Shown here piece by piece: positions 7,672 to 17,013 of a stretch of DNA of 64,000 nt. The notes below the pieces were generated by a model. It was not told the origin of the DNA, ran no database searches, and saw only the letters and a list, made by a program, of their open reading frames with translations. The translations under genes and the position numbers were made by a program. The stretch is from Streptomyces iakyrus (GTDB taxonomy: Bacteria > Actinomycetota > Actinomycetes > Streptomycetales > Streptomycetaceae): positions 124,001-188,000 of the forward strand of contig NZ_JNXI01000003.1 in NCBI RefSeq assembly GCF_000717055.1, in the 5' to 3' direction. Position 1 is the stretch's first letter, and every line of letters begins with the position of its first letter.

Positions 7672-10107
7672 ATGGCACAGGGCACGGTCCAGGTGACGCA
7701 CACCGGCACGTCGCGGTGGCGGCGCCGCACGGGTGAGTACGCATCGCTCGCCGCCGCCCTGGAGGCCGCGGCCGACGGGGACGTCCTCACCGTCGCGCCC
7801 GGCACCTACCGGGAGAACCTCGTCCTGCACCGCGCGGTGACCCTGCGCGGCCCCGAAGGCTCCCCCGGCTCCGTGCGGATCGCCCCCGTGGACGGCGTGC
7901 CGCTGACGGTGCGCGCCTCGGCGGTGGTGCAGGACCTCCATGTGGAGGGCCAGGACGCCGCCGCCCCAGCCGTGCTGCTGGAGGAGGGCACCCCGGAGCT
8001 GCGGGACGTGCGGGTGGTGACGCGGTCGGCGGCCGGGATCGAGGTGCGCGGCAGCGCCCGGCCCACGGTCCGGCGCTGCGCGGTCGACAACCCTGCGGGC
8101 ATCGGCATCGCCGTACTCGACGGCGCGGGCGGGGTGTTCGAGGAGTGCGAGGTCGTCGCGGCCGGTCAGGCGGGAGTTGCGGTGCGCGGCGGCGCCCACC
8201 CCCGCCTGGAGCGCTGCCGGGTCCACCACACCTCCGGCTCGGGCCTGTCGGCGACCGGGGAGAACTCCGCGCTGGAGGCGGTGGGCTGCGAGATCTACGA
8301 AGTGCGGGGCAGCGGTGTGCAGATCACCGGCCGCGCCACGGCGCACCTCACCGACTGCGACGTGCACCGCACGACGGCCGACGGGGTCACGCTCGACACG
8401 GACGCGGTGCTGACCCTCGCCGACTGCCGCATCCACGACATCCCGGAGAACGCGGTCGACCTGCGGTCCCGTTCCGTCCTCACGCTGACGCGCACCACGG
8501 TGCGGCAGTTCGGGCGCAACGGCCTGTCGGTGTGGGACCCGGGCACGCGGGTGGACGCCAACCAGTGCGAGATCTTCGACAGCACGGGCGACTACCCGGC
8601 GGTGTGGGTCAGCGACGGCGCCACCGTAGTCCTGGACTCCTGCCGGGTGCACGACGTGCCGGACGCGCTGTTCGTCCTCGACCGCGGCTCGCGCGCGGAC
8701 GTCGTCGACAGCGACCTGTCGCAGGTGCGCAACACGGCGGTGTCGGTGAGCGACGGCGCGACCGCGCAGCTCGACGACTGCCGGATCCGGGACGCGGCGA
8801 CGGGCGCCTGGTTCCGCGACCACGGCAGCGGCGGCACGCTCAGCAACTGCACGGTGGACGGCACCCAGACCGGCGTGATCGTCACCAAGGGCGCCGACCC
8901 GACCGTGGAGCGCTGCACGATCGACTCCCCGGCGGAGGCGGGCGTCTATGTCTCGGCCGGCGGCCGCGGCAGCTTCCAGAACTGCCGGGTCACCGGCAGC
9001 GGCGGCTACGGCTTCCACGTGATCGACGGCAGCCGTACGACGCTGCGCAAGTGCCGCACGGAGCGGTGCGCGCGCGGGGGTTACGAGTTCGCGGACAGCG
9101 GCGCGGACGCCGCGTCCGGTGCGGGCCCGCTCGTCGAGGACTGCACGGGCGACGAGAGCGCCGGGCTGCGGGCGCCCACGGCGCCGGCGACGGCCGTGCA
9201 GACGGTGAGCCACTCCCCCGGCCTGCTGGGCGCGGTCCCGGGCCAGCGGACCGAGCCGGAGCCCCCGGCGCCGGTCGCCGAGCCCGAGCAGCCGGCCCGT
9301 ACCTCCAAGGACGTCCTCGGTGAACTGGACGCGCTGGTGGGCCTGGAGAGCGTCAAGCGCGAGGTGCGCGCCCTCACCGACATGATCGAGGTCGGCCGGC
9401 GCCGGCAGCAGGCCGGTCTGAAGGCGGCCTCGGTCAAGCGGCACCTGGTCTTCACCGGCTCCCCCGGCACCGGCAAGACGACGGTCGCGCGGCTCTACGG
9501 CGAGATCCTCGCCTCGCTCGGCGTGCTGGAGAAGGGCCACCTGATCGAGGTGTCCCGTGTGGACCTGGTCGGCGAGCACATCGGCTCGACGGCGATCCGC
9601 ACGCAGGAGGCGTTCGAGAAGGCGCGCGGCGGCGTGCTGTTCATCGACGAGGCGTACGCGCTGTCCCCGGAGGACGCGGGCCGCGACTTCGGCAAGGAGG
9701 CCATCGACACGCTGGTGAAGCTGATGGAGGACCACCGGGACGCGGTCGTCGTGATCGTCGCGGGCTACACCGCCGAGATGGAGCGCTTCCTGTCGGTCAA
9801 CCCGGGCGTGGCGTCCCGCTTCTCCCGGACCATCACCTTCAGCGACTACGGCCCCGAGGACCTGCTGCGGATCGTGGAGCAGCAGGCCGAGGAGCACGAG
9901 TACCGGCTGGCGCCGGGCGCGTCGGAGGCCCTGCGCAAGTACTTCACGGTGCTCCCCAAGGGCCCGGCGTTCGGCAACGGCCGTACCGCACGGCAGACGT
10001 TCGAGGCCATGGTCGAGCGGCACGCGAGCCGGGTCGCCCAGCTTCCGGAGCCGAGCACGGACGACCTCACGCTGCTCTACGCCGAGGACCTGCCCGAGTT
10101 GCTCTGA
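7672..10107 (+). CDS. Beta-helix repeat / AAA+ (CbxX/EccA-like) fusion ATPase
   Basis: An 811-residue fusion. Residues 1-490 are a right-handed parallel beta-helix of the pectate-lyase/NosD kind, with repeated segments such as VVQDLHVEG, TVRRCAVDN, LERCRVHH and AHLTDCDV spaced about 22-24 residues apart. After a Pro/Glu linker (about 500-545) comes an AAA+ module of the CbxX/SpoVK/EccA type: Walker A GSPGTGKT (Lys602), Walker B LFIDEA (Asp659-Glu660), and the C-terminal small domain ending in PELL. CbxX-type ATPases remodel or load protein complexes. The beta-helix would be a recognition arm. There is no signal peptide, so it is cytosolic. No type VII secretion gene lies nearby. Its 3' end overlaps the convergent gene by 31 bases. 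Confidence 0.85.
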   Translation: MAQGTVQVTHTGTSRWRRRTGEYASLAAALEAAADGDVLTVAPGTYRENLVLHRAVTLRGPEGSPGSVRIAPVDGVPLTVRASAVVQDLHVEGQDAAAPAVLLEEGTPELRDVRVVTRSAAGIEVRGSARPTVRRCAVDNPAGIGIAVLDGAGGVFEECEVVAAGQAGVAVRGGAHPRLERCRVHHTSGSGLSATGENSALEAVGCEIYEVRGSGVQITGRATAHLTDCDVHRTTADGVTLDTDAVLTLADCRIHDIPENAVDLRSRSVLTLTRTTVRQFGRNGLSVWDPGTRVDANQCEIFDSTGDYPAVWVSDGATVVLDSCRVHDVPDALFVLDRGSRADVVDSDLSQVRNTAVSVSDGATAQLDDCRIRDAATGAWFRDHGSGGTLSNCTVDGTQTGVIVTKGADPTVERCTIDSPAEAGVYVSAGGRGSFQNCRVTGSGGYGFHVIDGSRTTLRKCRTERCARGGYEFADSGADAASGAGPLVEDCTGDESAGLRAPTAPATAVQTVSHSPGLLGAVPGQRTEPEPPAPVAEPEQPARTSKDVLGELDALVGLESVKREVRALTDMIEVGRRRQQAGLKAASVKRHLVFTGSPGTGKTTVARLYGEILASLGVLEKGHLIEVSRVDLVGEHIGSTAIRTQEAFEKARGGVLFIDEAYALSPEDAGRDFGKEAIDTLVKLMEDHRDAVVVIVAGYTAEMERFLSVNPGVASRFSRTITFSDYGPEDLLRIVEQQAEEHEYRLAPGASEALRKYFTVLPKGPAFGNGRTARQTFEAMVERHASRVAQLPEPSTDDLTLLYAEDLPELL

Positions 10108-12479
10108 GGGTCCGCCTGTGCCGCGGGCGGCTCGGGCTCGTGGCGCGGCGAAGGCATGTCCCCGGCCGCAGGGTCCTGGGGCCGCAGTCGCGCCAGCAGC
10201 TTGCGGCGTTCCTCGGCGAAGACCGGATCGGCCTGGTAGTCGGAGTGGCCGAGGATCGGCGCGGGCAGCGGCAGGAGTTCGGTGCGGCCGTAGGCGAGGG
10301 GGTCCATCAGGGGGGCGTGGTCGACCTGCGGGCCGCGGTCGCCGGGCAGGCGCACCGGGCCGCCGATGGGGTCGGTGAGCCGGTGCAGGTTGCGCCAGCA
10401 GTCGACGTCCCGGTGCAGGGAGCTGAGCGCGTCGGGTCCGAAGTGTGCCGGGAACCAGCGGCCGTAGAGGCGCTCCAGCGGGGAGCCGTAGGTCAGCAGC
10501 GCGACGCGTTTGCGGGCGGACGGGGCGAGTTGCCAGGCCGCGGCGGCGGCGAGGACGCTGCCCTGGGAGTGCCCGGAGATAACCAGCCGTCCGCCGGTGG
10601 CGCGGGTCCAGGTGGCCATCCGCCAGGTCAGGTCGGGCACCGCGCGCTCGGCATAGCAGGGCGGGGCGAAGGGATGGGAGGCGCGTGGCCAGAAGGTGCC
10701 GACGTCCCACAGGATGCCGATGGTGCGGCGGGCCGAGGCGTCCTTGTAGGCCCGCCGGCCCCAGGTGACGAAGAGGAGGAAGCCGAGGCCGATCAGCCAG
10801 GAGCCGAGGGCCTGGGAGGTCTCGGCGGCGCCGTGGATGACGGGGTAGGCGCCCTGGGCTGCCTCGCCGGGGGTCTCGTCGGTGGCGAGGGCGCCCACGA
10901 GGGCTCCGGCGCCGAGCAGCAGGGTGACGCCGGAGGTGACGGCGACGATGCGGGGTCCCCGGTCGGTGAGCGCGGCCATCGCCCGGGTGGAGGCGATGCG
11001 GCGGGTGCGGGCGGGGTCGAGGTCCTCGTCCGGGTAGTCGAGTGCCACGGCGGTCCGCTCGGCGCGGGCGAGCTGCCAGGCACGGTGGGCCAGCCAGCCG
11101 ATGAGCCCGAGCAGCACGACGAGCAGCGGGGGGATCACGGACGCCTGCCAGGTCAGCAGCACCGGCGGGCCCTCGATCGACGCTCGGGTGCCGTCCAGCC
11201 AGTCGGACACGCGCTGCGACACGCCGCCGGACATGACGCCGCCGAGCGCGCAGGCCAGCATCGCCACGGCCGGTCCGCCCAGGCCCCGCAGCACCGCCCG
11301 CCGGTCGGGGTCGGTGCGGTGCAGGAGGTGGGCGACGACGCCGAGGACGATCACGAGCAGGCCCTGGACCAGGGCGATCCCGCCGAAGGTCGCGTCACCC
11401 GGCAGGCGGCCTTCCGACGTCCAGCCCGGGCGCTCCCATCCGGCGTACAGCAGGGTGAGGGCGAGCAGGACGAGTGCGACGAGGGGCAGGCGCCGTACGA
11501 AACGCTCGTCGAGTTTCCGGTCCAGCCGTCTCTCGCTGCGGCCGCGGCGGCACACCACCCACACCACGGCGACGGCGCAGGCCGCGAGGGCCGCCTCCAG
11601 GACCAGGCCCAGAACGTGGAGGGCGGCAGGACCGCCGGGGCGCCTGTCGAAGCGGGCGGCGGCGCTGCCGACCGCAGCGGCGACCGTGATCAGTCCGGCG
11701 GCGGTGTGCGCGGCGCGCAGCCGGGCCACCAGCCGGCGCCCGTACCAGAACCCGGGCCGGCCGAGTGCTGTGGGGCCGCCGTCGCCTTCGGGCTCGGGGG
11801 CGCGTTCGATGGGCTGCTGGGACTCGTAGTCGCTCCACGTGCGCCGGGACAGGTACCAGAGCAGGACGGTCAGGGCGGTGGGCACGACGGCGGCGAGGGC
11901 TAGCCTGCGGCCGGGAGCGCTCCACCAGCCGCCGTCCGAGACGGTGGGCGAGAGGAAGCCCAGCCAGGTGTGGCGGTCGGCGCAGGCGGTGGTGCCCGCG
12001 CACTGCCAGGCCGCCAGGTCGAGGGCGACCTCGCAGGCGGCCGCGACGAGCAGCACCGTCAGGGTGAGCGCGGCGAGCCGTACCAGGAGGCCGTAGAGGC
12101 GTACGGTGCGGCGCCGGCCGTGGGCGGAGGGGCGCATCCAGTGGGCGAGGTTGACGACCATGAACGGCAGGAGCAGCAGCCACAGGGCGCGGGTGCCGTT
12201 GCCGGAGGTGAGGTTGCACCAGACGTAGGCCTCGGGCACCGGCCCTTCACGGCGGCGGTCGTCCGGGTGGTGCTCGGCGTCGACATCGTCGGCGCGCCGG
12301 AAGACGGCCGCCGTGTCGTCGCCGGTGATCCGCACCGTCCGCGGATCGTTGAGCATCTCCTGCGGCGTGGTGCCGCCCACGCCGTGAACCAGGAGTTCCA
12401 GGGCGGTCCCGGGCTCGCCGGGCCGCGAGGCGGGAGCGTCGGGCCCGCCGGTCGACACATGTTCCTGCGCACGTTCCAC
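10077..12479 (-). CDS. Large membrane protein with C-terminal alpha/beta-hydrolase domain
   Basis: About 800 residues. An N-terminal segment, ELLVHGVGGTTP (about residues 25-40), resembles the oxyanion part of lipase-type folds. It is followed by about ten transmembrane helices between residues 105 and 560. The C-terminal soluble part has a nucleophile elbow GHSQGS (Ser638) and a later VDHAPLMDP stretch that could hold the catalytic histidine. It looks like a split alpha/beta hydrolase with a membrane insert, perhaps acting on lipids. Substrate unknown. GTG 12479 is preferred because GGGGGAAG lies nine bases upstream; the frame is open to 12623. It overlaps the beta-helix/AAA gene tail to tail. 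Confidence 0.65.
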   Translation of the reverse strand: MERAQEHVSTGGPDAPASRPGEPGTALELLVHGVGGTTPQEMLNDPRTVRITGDDTAAVFRRADDVDAEHHPDDRRREGPVPEAYVWCNLTSGNGTRALWLLLLPFMVVNLAHWMRPSAHGRRRTVRLYGLLVRLAALTLTVLLVAAACEVALDLAAWQCAGTTACADRHTWLGFLSPTVSDGGWWSAPGRRLALAAVVPTALTVLLWYLSRRTWSDYESQQPIERAPEPEGDGGPTALGRPGFWYGRRLVARLRAAHTAAGLITVAAAVGSAAARFDRRPGGPAALHVLGLVLEAALAACAVAVVWVVCRRGRSERRLDRKLDERFVRRLPLVALVLLALTLLYAGWERPGWTSEGRLPGDATFGGIALVQGLLVIVLGVVAHLLHRTDPDRRAVLRGLGGPAVAMLACALGGVMSGGVSQRVSDWLDGTRASIEGPPVLLTWQASVIPPLLVVLLGLIGWLAHRAWQLARAERTAVALDYPDEDLDPARTRRIASTRAMAALTDRGPRIVAVTSGVTLLLGAGALVGALATDETPGEAAQGAYPVIHGAAETSQALGSWLIGLGFLLFVTWGRRAYKDASARRTIGILWDVGTFWPRASHPFAPPCYAERAVPDLTWRMATWTRATGGRLVISGHSQGSVLAAAAAWQLAPSARKRVALLTYGSPLERLYGRWFPAHFGPDALSSLHRDVDCWRNLHRLTDPIGGPVRLPGDRGPQVDHAPLMDPLAYGRTELLPLPAPILGHSDYQADPVFAEERRKLLARLRPQDPAAGDMPSPRHEPEPPAAQADPQSNSGRSSA

Positions 12480-12769
12480 TGATTCGCACTTCCCCCGTGA
12501 CACGCCGTCGGCTCCGTCCGTGCGGGCACAAGGATCTCCAGTTCCGGGGCGCCGCACACCTCCTGTCACGGAATCTCCCCGATCCGTGATGAACGGTTGT
12601 GACGGCTGAGCCAGTGGTGGCATGTGCGCGACGAGTGGGCGTGGTGGCGCTCCCCGCTCCGCGACATGCGAGGATGGGACGTCCTCGCACCGTGGCCCGG
12701 GAGAATGTCCTAGTCGGAGCCGGTGCGGGGGGTGTCGGGCGGCATTGAGGCGAAAGGACCGGAGCGTAC

Positions 12770-13600
12770 GTGAGCGAGAATCAGAACCTCCTCGCGGAGC
12801 AGCGGCGATCCCTGATCCTCGACGAGGTTCGCCGCCGGGGCGGTGTCCGGGTCAACGAGCTGACCCGCAAGCTGGGCGTGTCGGACATGACGGTCCGCCG
12901 TGACCTCGACGCACTCGCCCGCCAGGGCGTGCTGGAGAAGGTGCACGGCGGCGCGGTCCCGGTGGTCGAGGCCAGTACGCACGAACCGGGCTTCGAGGCC
13001 AAGTCCGGTTTGGAGCTGACCGCCAAGGAGGACATCGCACGCGCCGCGGCCAAGCTGGTCGCGCCGGGCGCGGCGATCGCCCTGTCGGGCGGTACGACGA
13101 CCTTCGCGCTGGCGCACCAGCTGCTGGACGTCCCGGACCTCACGGTGGTCACCAATTCGGTGCGGGTCGCCGATGTGTTCCACGCGGCGCAGCGCACCTC
13201 CGGTCCGCGCCAGGGCGCGGCCACGGTCGTGCTGACGGGCGGGGTGCGCACGCCCTCCGACTCGCTGGTGGGGCCGGTCGCCGACCAGGCGATCGCTGCG
13301 CTCCACTTCGACCTGCTGTTCCTCGGGGTGCACGGCATATCGGTCGAGGCCGGCCTGTCGACGCCGAACCTCGCGGAGGCCGAGACGAACCGGCGGCTCG
13401 TGCAGTCGGCCCGCCGAGTGGTCGTGGTCGCGGACCACACCAAGTGGGGCAAGGTGGGGCTGAGTTCGTTCGCCTCGCTGGAGCGGATCGACACGCTCGT
13501 GACGGACGCCGGCCTGCCGGACGACGCGCGCGGGGTCGTCGCGGAGCATCTGCGGCGGCTGGTGGTGGCCGGGGAGCCCGAGGACGGCGCAGACATCTGA
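12770..13600 (+). CDS. DeoR/GlpR-family transcriptional regulator
   Basis: A 276-residue regulator. The N-terminal winged helix (residues 10-65: RRSLILDEVRRRGGVRVNEL, then LGVSDMTVRRDLDALARQG) is of the DeoR type. The C-terminal sugar-phosphate sensing domain carries LSGGTTTFALA, TNSVRVADVF and VVVADHTKWGKVG, where DeoR proteins bind a phosphorylated sugar. Such regulators normally repress sugar uptake and catabolism operons. No sugar gene is adjacent, so the target is probably elsewhere. The GTG at 12770 has a GGACCGGAG stretch upstream. The 290 bases before it, shared with the divergent membrane hydrolase gene, show no obvious palindrome to my eye. Confidence 0.85.
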   Translation: MSENQNLLAEQRRSLILDEVRRRGGVRVNELTRKLGVSDMTVRRDLDALARQGVLEKVHGGAVPVVEASTHEPGFEAKSGLELTAKEDIARAAAKLVAPGAAIALSGGTTTFALAHQLLDVPDLTVVTNSVRVADVFHAAQRTSGPRQGAATVVLTGGVRTPSDSLVGPVADQAIAALHFDLLFLGVHGISVEAGLSTPNLAEAETNRRLVQSARRVVVVADHTKWGKVGLSSFASLERIDTLVTDAGLPDDARGVVAEHLRRLVVAGEPEDGADI

Positions 13601-13663
13601 CGGCGGCTCAGCTAGGGTGGCGCATCCGGTCATCGCCCGCTCCCGTCCAGGAGGGCTCCGCCC

Positions 13664-14131
13664 ATGCCTCGTCGACTGCGCCCGGTGGAACTCGACTTCG
13701 TGGCGACGGCTCCCGTCCGGCATGTCTTCGAGCGGGACATGGCCGCGCCGCCGGAGGCGGTGTACGGCGCGCTGGAGGACGTGCCCGGCTGGGCCGAGTG
13801 GTTCGCGCAGGTGTCGGCCGCCCGCCCGGTCGGCGCCGGGGCGGGGCGGGACATCACGCTCACCGGTGGCATCCGGTTCCGTGAGACGGTCATCGCGGCG
13901 AAGGGACCCGAGCTGTACGCCTACCGCGTGGACGTCACCAATCTGCCGGGCGTGCGGGCGATAGCCGAGGAGTGGCGGCTCGCGCCGGCCGGCGGCGGCA
14001 CCCGGGTGCGGTGGACCTTCGCCACCGACGGGACCGCTGCGTACCGGCTGGCCGTGAAGGCGGCGCGCGGGGGTCAGGCGCGCGCGTTCCGGGACGCTCT
14101 GCGGGCGCTGGACCGGCGGCTGAAGGCCTGA
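13664..14131 (+). CDS. SRPBCC family protein (polyketide cyclase/START-like)
   Basis: A 155-residue protein with an SRPBCC/START-like fold: an initial strand FERDMAAPPEAVYGALEDV, the PGWAEW turn that opens the ligand cavity, a curved sheet ending TRVRWTFATDG, and a long C-terminal helix (about 125-155) that caps the pocket. Proteins of this fold bind hydrophobic small molecules or act as cyclases and aromatases, but single genes outside biosynthesis clusters are usually of unknown function. The ATG at 13664 has a strong GGAGGG ribosome-binding site. The gene follows the DeoR regulator by 63 bases and could be co-transcribed. It is convergent with the cysteine-synthase-like gene. Confidence 0.8.
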   Translation: MPRRLRPVELDFVATAPVRHVFERDMAAPPEAVYGALEDVPGWAEWFAQVSAARPVGAGAGRDITLTGGIRFRETVIAAKGPELYAYRVDVTNLPGVRAIAEEWRLAPAGGGTRVRWTFATDGTAAYRLAVKAARGGQARAFRDALRALDRRLKA

Positions 14132-14143
14132 GGGCCCGGGGAC

Positions 14144-15268
14144 TCAGTCCGGCCAGACGCCCGTCTTGAGCAGCGAGTCGATCGCGGCCGTGTACGGCTG
14201 GATGTCCAGCCCCTGGGCGGCCAGCCAGGCGTCCGAGTAGTACTTGTCGAGGTACCGGTCCCCGGGGTCGCACAGCAGGGTTACGACGCTGCCCTGCCGG
14301 CCCTCGGACACCATCTCCGCGACGATCTTCAGCGCGCTCCACAGGCCCGTGCCGGTGGAGCCGCCGGCCTTGCGGCCGATGGCGCGTTCCAGGGCGCGTA
14401 CGGCGGCGACACTGGCCGCGTCGGGCACCTTCATCATCCGGTCGATCGCGCCGGGCACGAAGCTCGGTTCCATGCGGGGCCGGCCGATGCCCTCGATACG
14501 GGAGCCGCAGTCGCAGGTGACGTCCGGATCGCCGGTGGTCCAGCCCTCGAAGAAGCACGAGTTCTCGGGGTCGGCCACGCAGACGCGGGTGTCGTACTGC
14601 ATGTAGTGGACGTAGCGCGCGAGGGTCGCTGAGGTGCCGCCGGTGCCCGCGGTGGCGACGATCCACGCCGGCTCGGGAAACCGCTCCAGTCGCAGCTGGC
14701 GGAAGATGGACTCGGCGATGTTGTTGTTCCCGCGCCAGTCCGTGGCCCGTTCGGCGTAGGTGAACTGGTCCATGTAGTGGCCGCCGGTCTCGGCCGCGAG
14801 GCGGGCGGACTCCGCGTACATCGTGCGGGGGTCGTCGACGAAGTGACATCGGCCGGAGTGGAACTCGATGAGGCGGATCTTCTCGGCGCTCGTCGTGCGC
14901 GGCATGACGGCGATGAAGGGCACCCCGATCAACTTCGCGAAATACGCCTCGGAGACAGCCGTCGAGCCGCTGGAGGCCTCGATGACGGGCCGGTCCGGCC
15001 GGATCCAGCCGTTGCACAGGCCGTAGAGGAAGAGGGAGCGGGCGAGCCGGTGCTTGAGGCTGCCCGTAGGGTGGGTCGACTCGTCCTTCAGGTACAGGTC
15101 GATACCCCACCGCTGCGGCAGGGGGAACTGCAGCAGGTGTGTGTCGGCCGAGCGGTTGGCGTCCGCCTGGACTCTGCGGACGGCCTCTTTGAGCCACGCC
15201 CGGTAGGCGGCGTCGCTCTGGTCGACGTCGAGGGTCACGCCGGTCCGGGACTGCTGGGGGGTACTCAC
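14144..15268 (-). CDS. PLP-dependent Cds1-like (cysteine desulfhydrase) enzyme
   Basis: A 374-residue fold-type II PLP enzyme related to cysteine synthase. The PLP lysine lies in [11 protein letters not shown], the phosphate-binding loop is [10 protein letters not shown], and the substrate loop is [11 protein letters not shown]. Its length and the inserted RGNNNIAES segment match mycobacterial Rv3684/Cds1, which releases sulfide from L-cysteine, rather than CysK. So a cysteine desulfhydrase or a related beta-elimination activity is likely, though this rests on recall of the family. The GTG at 15268 is preceded by TTAGGAG; the frame is open further upstream. It has a long 5' region with an AT-rich patch and a small inverted repeat. 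Confidence 0.75.
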   Translation of the reverse strand: MSTPQQSRTGVTLDVDQSDAAYRAWLKEAVRRVQADANRSADTHLLQFPLPQRWGIDLYLKDESTHPTGSLKHRLARSLFLYGLCNGWIRPDRPVIEASSGSTAVSEAYFAKLIGVPFIAVMPRTTSAEKIRLIEFHSGRCHFVDDPRTMYAESARLAAETGGHYMDQFTYAERATDWRGNNNIAESIFRQLRLERFPEPAWIVATAGTGGTSATLARYVHYMQYDTRVCVADPENSCFFEGWTTGDPDVTCDCGSRIEGIGRPRMEPSFVPGAIDRMMKVPDAASVAAVRALERAIGRKAGGSTGTGLWSALKIVAEMVSEGRQGSVVTLLCDPGDRYLDKYYSDAWLAAQGLDIQPYTAAIDSLLKTGVWPD

Positions 15269-15773
15269 GGGGGGGGCTCCTAACGCTGCGCGCCGGCAAG
15301 GGGGGCGCACGGCCGGCACACCGATCATAAGCACCTTATACACGCTCCTCACCTGCATAAACGCATCTTTGAGCCCCCCAAAGCGCCCCCAGGGGCAGGG
15401 CCCGGGGCAAGGGGGCGCGCGGTCCAGGGAGCGCATGGGCGAGTGTGCTGCGGGCGCCCCCCGGAGAGGGGGACACGGGCACTGGTGCTCGACGCCGGGC
15501 GGGGGCAGACTGCTCGGCGGGACCAAGGCCCCGGACGGGGTGAGCGCAGGGTACGACCGCCTCCCGGGGCAGGCTTCGGGCACGGCACCACCCTCTCGGG
15601 GGCGACGGCCGGCGGGCCACACCGCATGGCCGGGCCGGGGCCCGAAACCGGCCGGGCGCATCACCCGGAGGGACCTTTCGTCCGGACGGGGCACACTGGA
15701 TCAGGACACGAGCCCGTACCGGGCACCGCGCGGAGCGGGCCGGTACACCGACGCGCACTAGGGGGCGGGTGGC
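15269..15773. other. 505-base intergenic region between Cds1-like gene and 15774 gene
   Basis: I see no convincing coding region. The part nearest the Cds1-like gene (about 15322-15370) is unusually AT-rich for this genome and probably carries that gene's promoter; it contains a 13-base inverted repeat. The rest is G- and C-run rich, with no clear hairpin with a T tail, and probably holds the promoter of the plus-strand gene at 15774. Confidence 0.4.
15327..15339. promoter_or_regulatory. Inverted repeat ATAAG-CAC-CTTAT upstream of Cds1-like gene
   Basis: A perfect 5-base inverted repeat with a 3-base centre lies 59 bases upstream of the GTG of the Cds1-like gene, inside the only AT-rich patch of the intergenic region. 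It is a candidate operator for a small repressor. Its proximity to a cysteine-degrading enzyme makes a cysteine or redox signal plausible, but the regulator is not known. Confidence 0.3.
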
Positions 15774-16097
15774 ATGGGAGAGCCGGAGTTCAGGGCCACG
15801 GGCGTGCGGATCGGAAAGCGGCTGCGTTCGCTCACCCGGGCCGGGCAGGTCCGGATCAGCGACGGCCGGCTCCAACTGCTGACCAGCTACGGCAGTGAGA
15901 TCGACAGCGCGCCGGTGCAGGCCGTGCGCGCCTCCAAGCCCTGGTTCGGCCCCGATGACCGGGCCACGGCGGACCTCAACGGCCAGCGGTACATGCTCAC
16001 TCTCGGCGACCACGACCCAGCCCCGGGGGAGCCGGGCCCGCCGGCCGCACGGCGCTTCATCGAAGCCGTGCGCAGGGCAGCGGGGCGCGGCGACTGA
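15774..16097 (+). CDS. Conserved small protein of unknown function
   Basis: A 107-residue soluble protein. The visible pattern is beta-rich (VRIGKRLRSLTRAGQVRISD, then LQLLTSYGSEIDSAPVQAV) with a short C-terminal helix (AARRFIEAVRRAAG). The order strand-strand-conserved VRASKPWF-strands-helix would fit a bacterial PH-like domain, but I cannot assign a family. There is no signal peptide. The ATG at 15774 is the first codon after a GGGGGCGGGTGGC stretch that could serve as ribosome-binding site. It is followed after 183 bases by an ATP-binding regulator gene. Confidence 0.55.
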   Translation: MGEPEFRATGVRIGKRLRSLTRAGQVRISDGRLQLLTSYGSEIDSAPVQAVRASKPWFGPDDRATADLNGQRYMLTLGDHDPAPGEPGPPAARRFIEAVRRAAGRGD

Positions 16098-16280
16098 GAT
16101 GTCCGCGAGTTGCGGTACTTCATCCCCTGCGCCACTCTGGTCTCACGTCACTCTGGGTTTACCGGCGATAACGCTGCGAACCAGCCCGCCGGCCACGACA
16201 GCAGGCGGCAGTGTCACGCAGGCGCCCTGCTGGATCCGAACTCCGTGTTCTTCCGGACCTCACGTCGGGGAGTCGCAGCC

Positions 16281-16814
16281 GTGATCAGCTACCCAAGCAG
16301 GCACTGCACGGTGGAGCTCCAAGCCCTGCCGTCGCGGATCGGCCAGGTCCGCAGAATCGTATCGGCGCAATTGCGCTACTGGCATCTGGATCCCCTGATC
16401 GACCGGGCCTCGCTCGGCGTGACGGAGCTGTTGTCCAACGTCCACCGCCACGCCCAGCCCGACAAGACGTGCACCGTCGAGATGGAGCTGCTGCTCGACC
16501 GGCTCACCGTCTCGGTGCGCGACGGCGATCCGCGGATGCCCGTGGTCGACGACGCCGAACCGCTGGCGACCTGCGGGCGCGGGCTCGCGATGGTGGCCGC
16601 CATGAGCGAGAGCTGGGGCGTCCGGCCGGACGGCGAGTCCGGCAAGGTCGTGTGGTTCACCCTGCCGACGTCCCCCCCCACGGTGACCGCGCCGTCGCTC
16701 CACGCGCGGCGCACGGTCCTGGACAAGCCCGCGCGCCGGTTCGCCGAGGTCGGGGCTTCCGCCGACGGGCTCCGGCCCGACCATGCTCCCGCCCGGTCCG
16801 CCGTTGCCGGTTGA
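16281..16814 (+). CDS. RsbW-like HATPase (anti-sigma-factor type) protein
   Basis: A 177-residue protein with a single HATPase_c domain of the kind found in anti-sigma factors and in the many stand-alone ATP-binding proteins of Streptomyces. The N-box is VTELLSNVHRHA, a degenerate G1 box is VRDGDPRMP, and the G2 region is GRGLAMVAAMS. The C-terminal 50 residues are Pro/Ala-rich and probably disordered. Such proteins bind and inhibit sigma factors or phosphorylate anti-anti-sigma partners; the partner is not encoded next door. The GTG at 16281 is preferred, with GGGGAG about ten bases upstream; an in-frame ATG at 16110 would add an unlikely 57-residue extension. Confidence 0.75.
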   Translation: MISYPSRHCTVELQALPSRIGQVRRIVSAQLRYWHLDPLIDRASLGVTELLSNVHRHAQPDKTCTVEMELLLDRLTVSVRDGDPRMPVVDDAEPLATCGRGLAMVAAMSESWGVRPDGESGKVVWFTLPTSPPTVTAPSLHARRTVLDKPARRFAEVGASADGLRPDHAPARSAVAG

Positions 16815-17013
16815 CCGGGCGGTGACCACCGTCCCCTCGGGGGCCTCGGCAGCGTGCGCCGCCGGGGGCGCTCCGGGGGCGCACGCCGCCCCGTGGCGAT
16901 CGCCCGCAGCACGCTCGGGTCCGGCGCGCGCCGGACCGGAAGCGGCACCGGGTGGGCGCCGGCCGCCACTCCCCCGCCGCGACGACCAGGGCCGTGAGTC
17001 GCGGCGGTCATCC

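Noticed and set aside
7639..10710. Minus-strand open frame of 1023 codons over the beta-helix/AAA gene
   Set aside because: Shadow of the plus-strand gene; the product is Arg/His/Pro-rich without motifs. The plus strand has Walker motifs.
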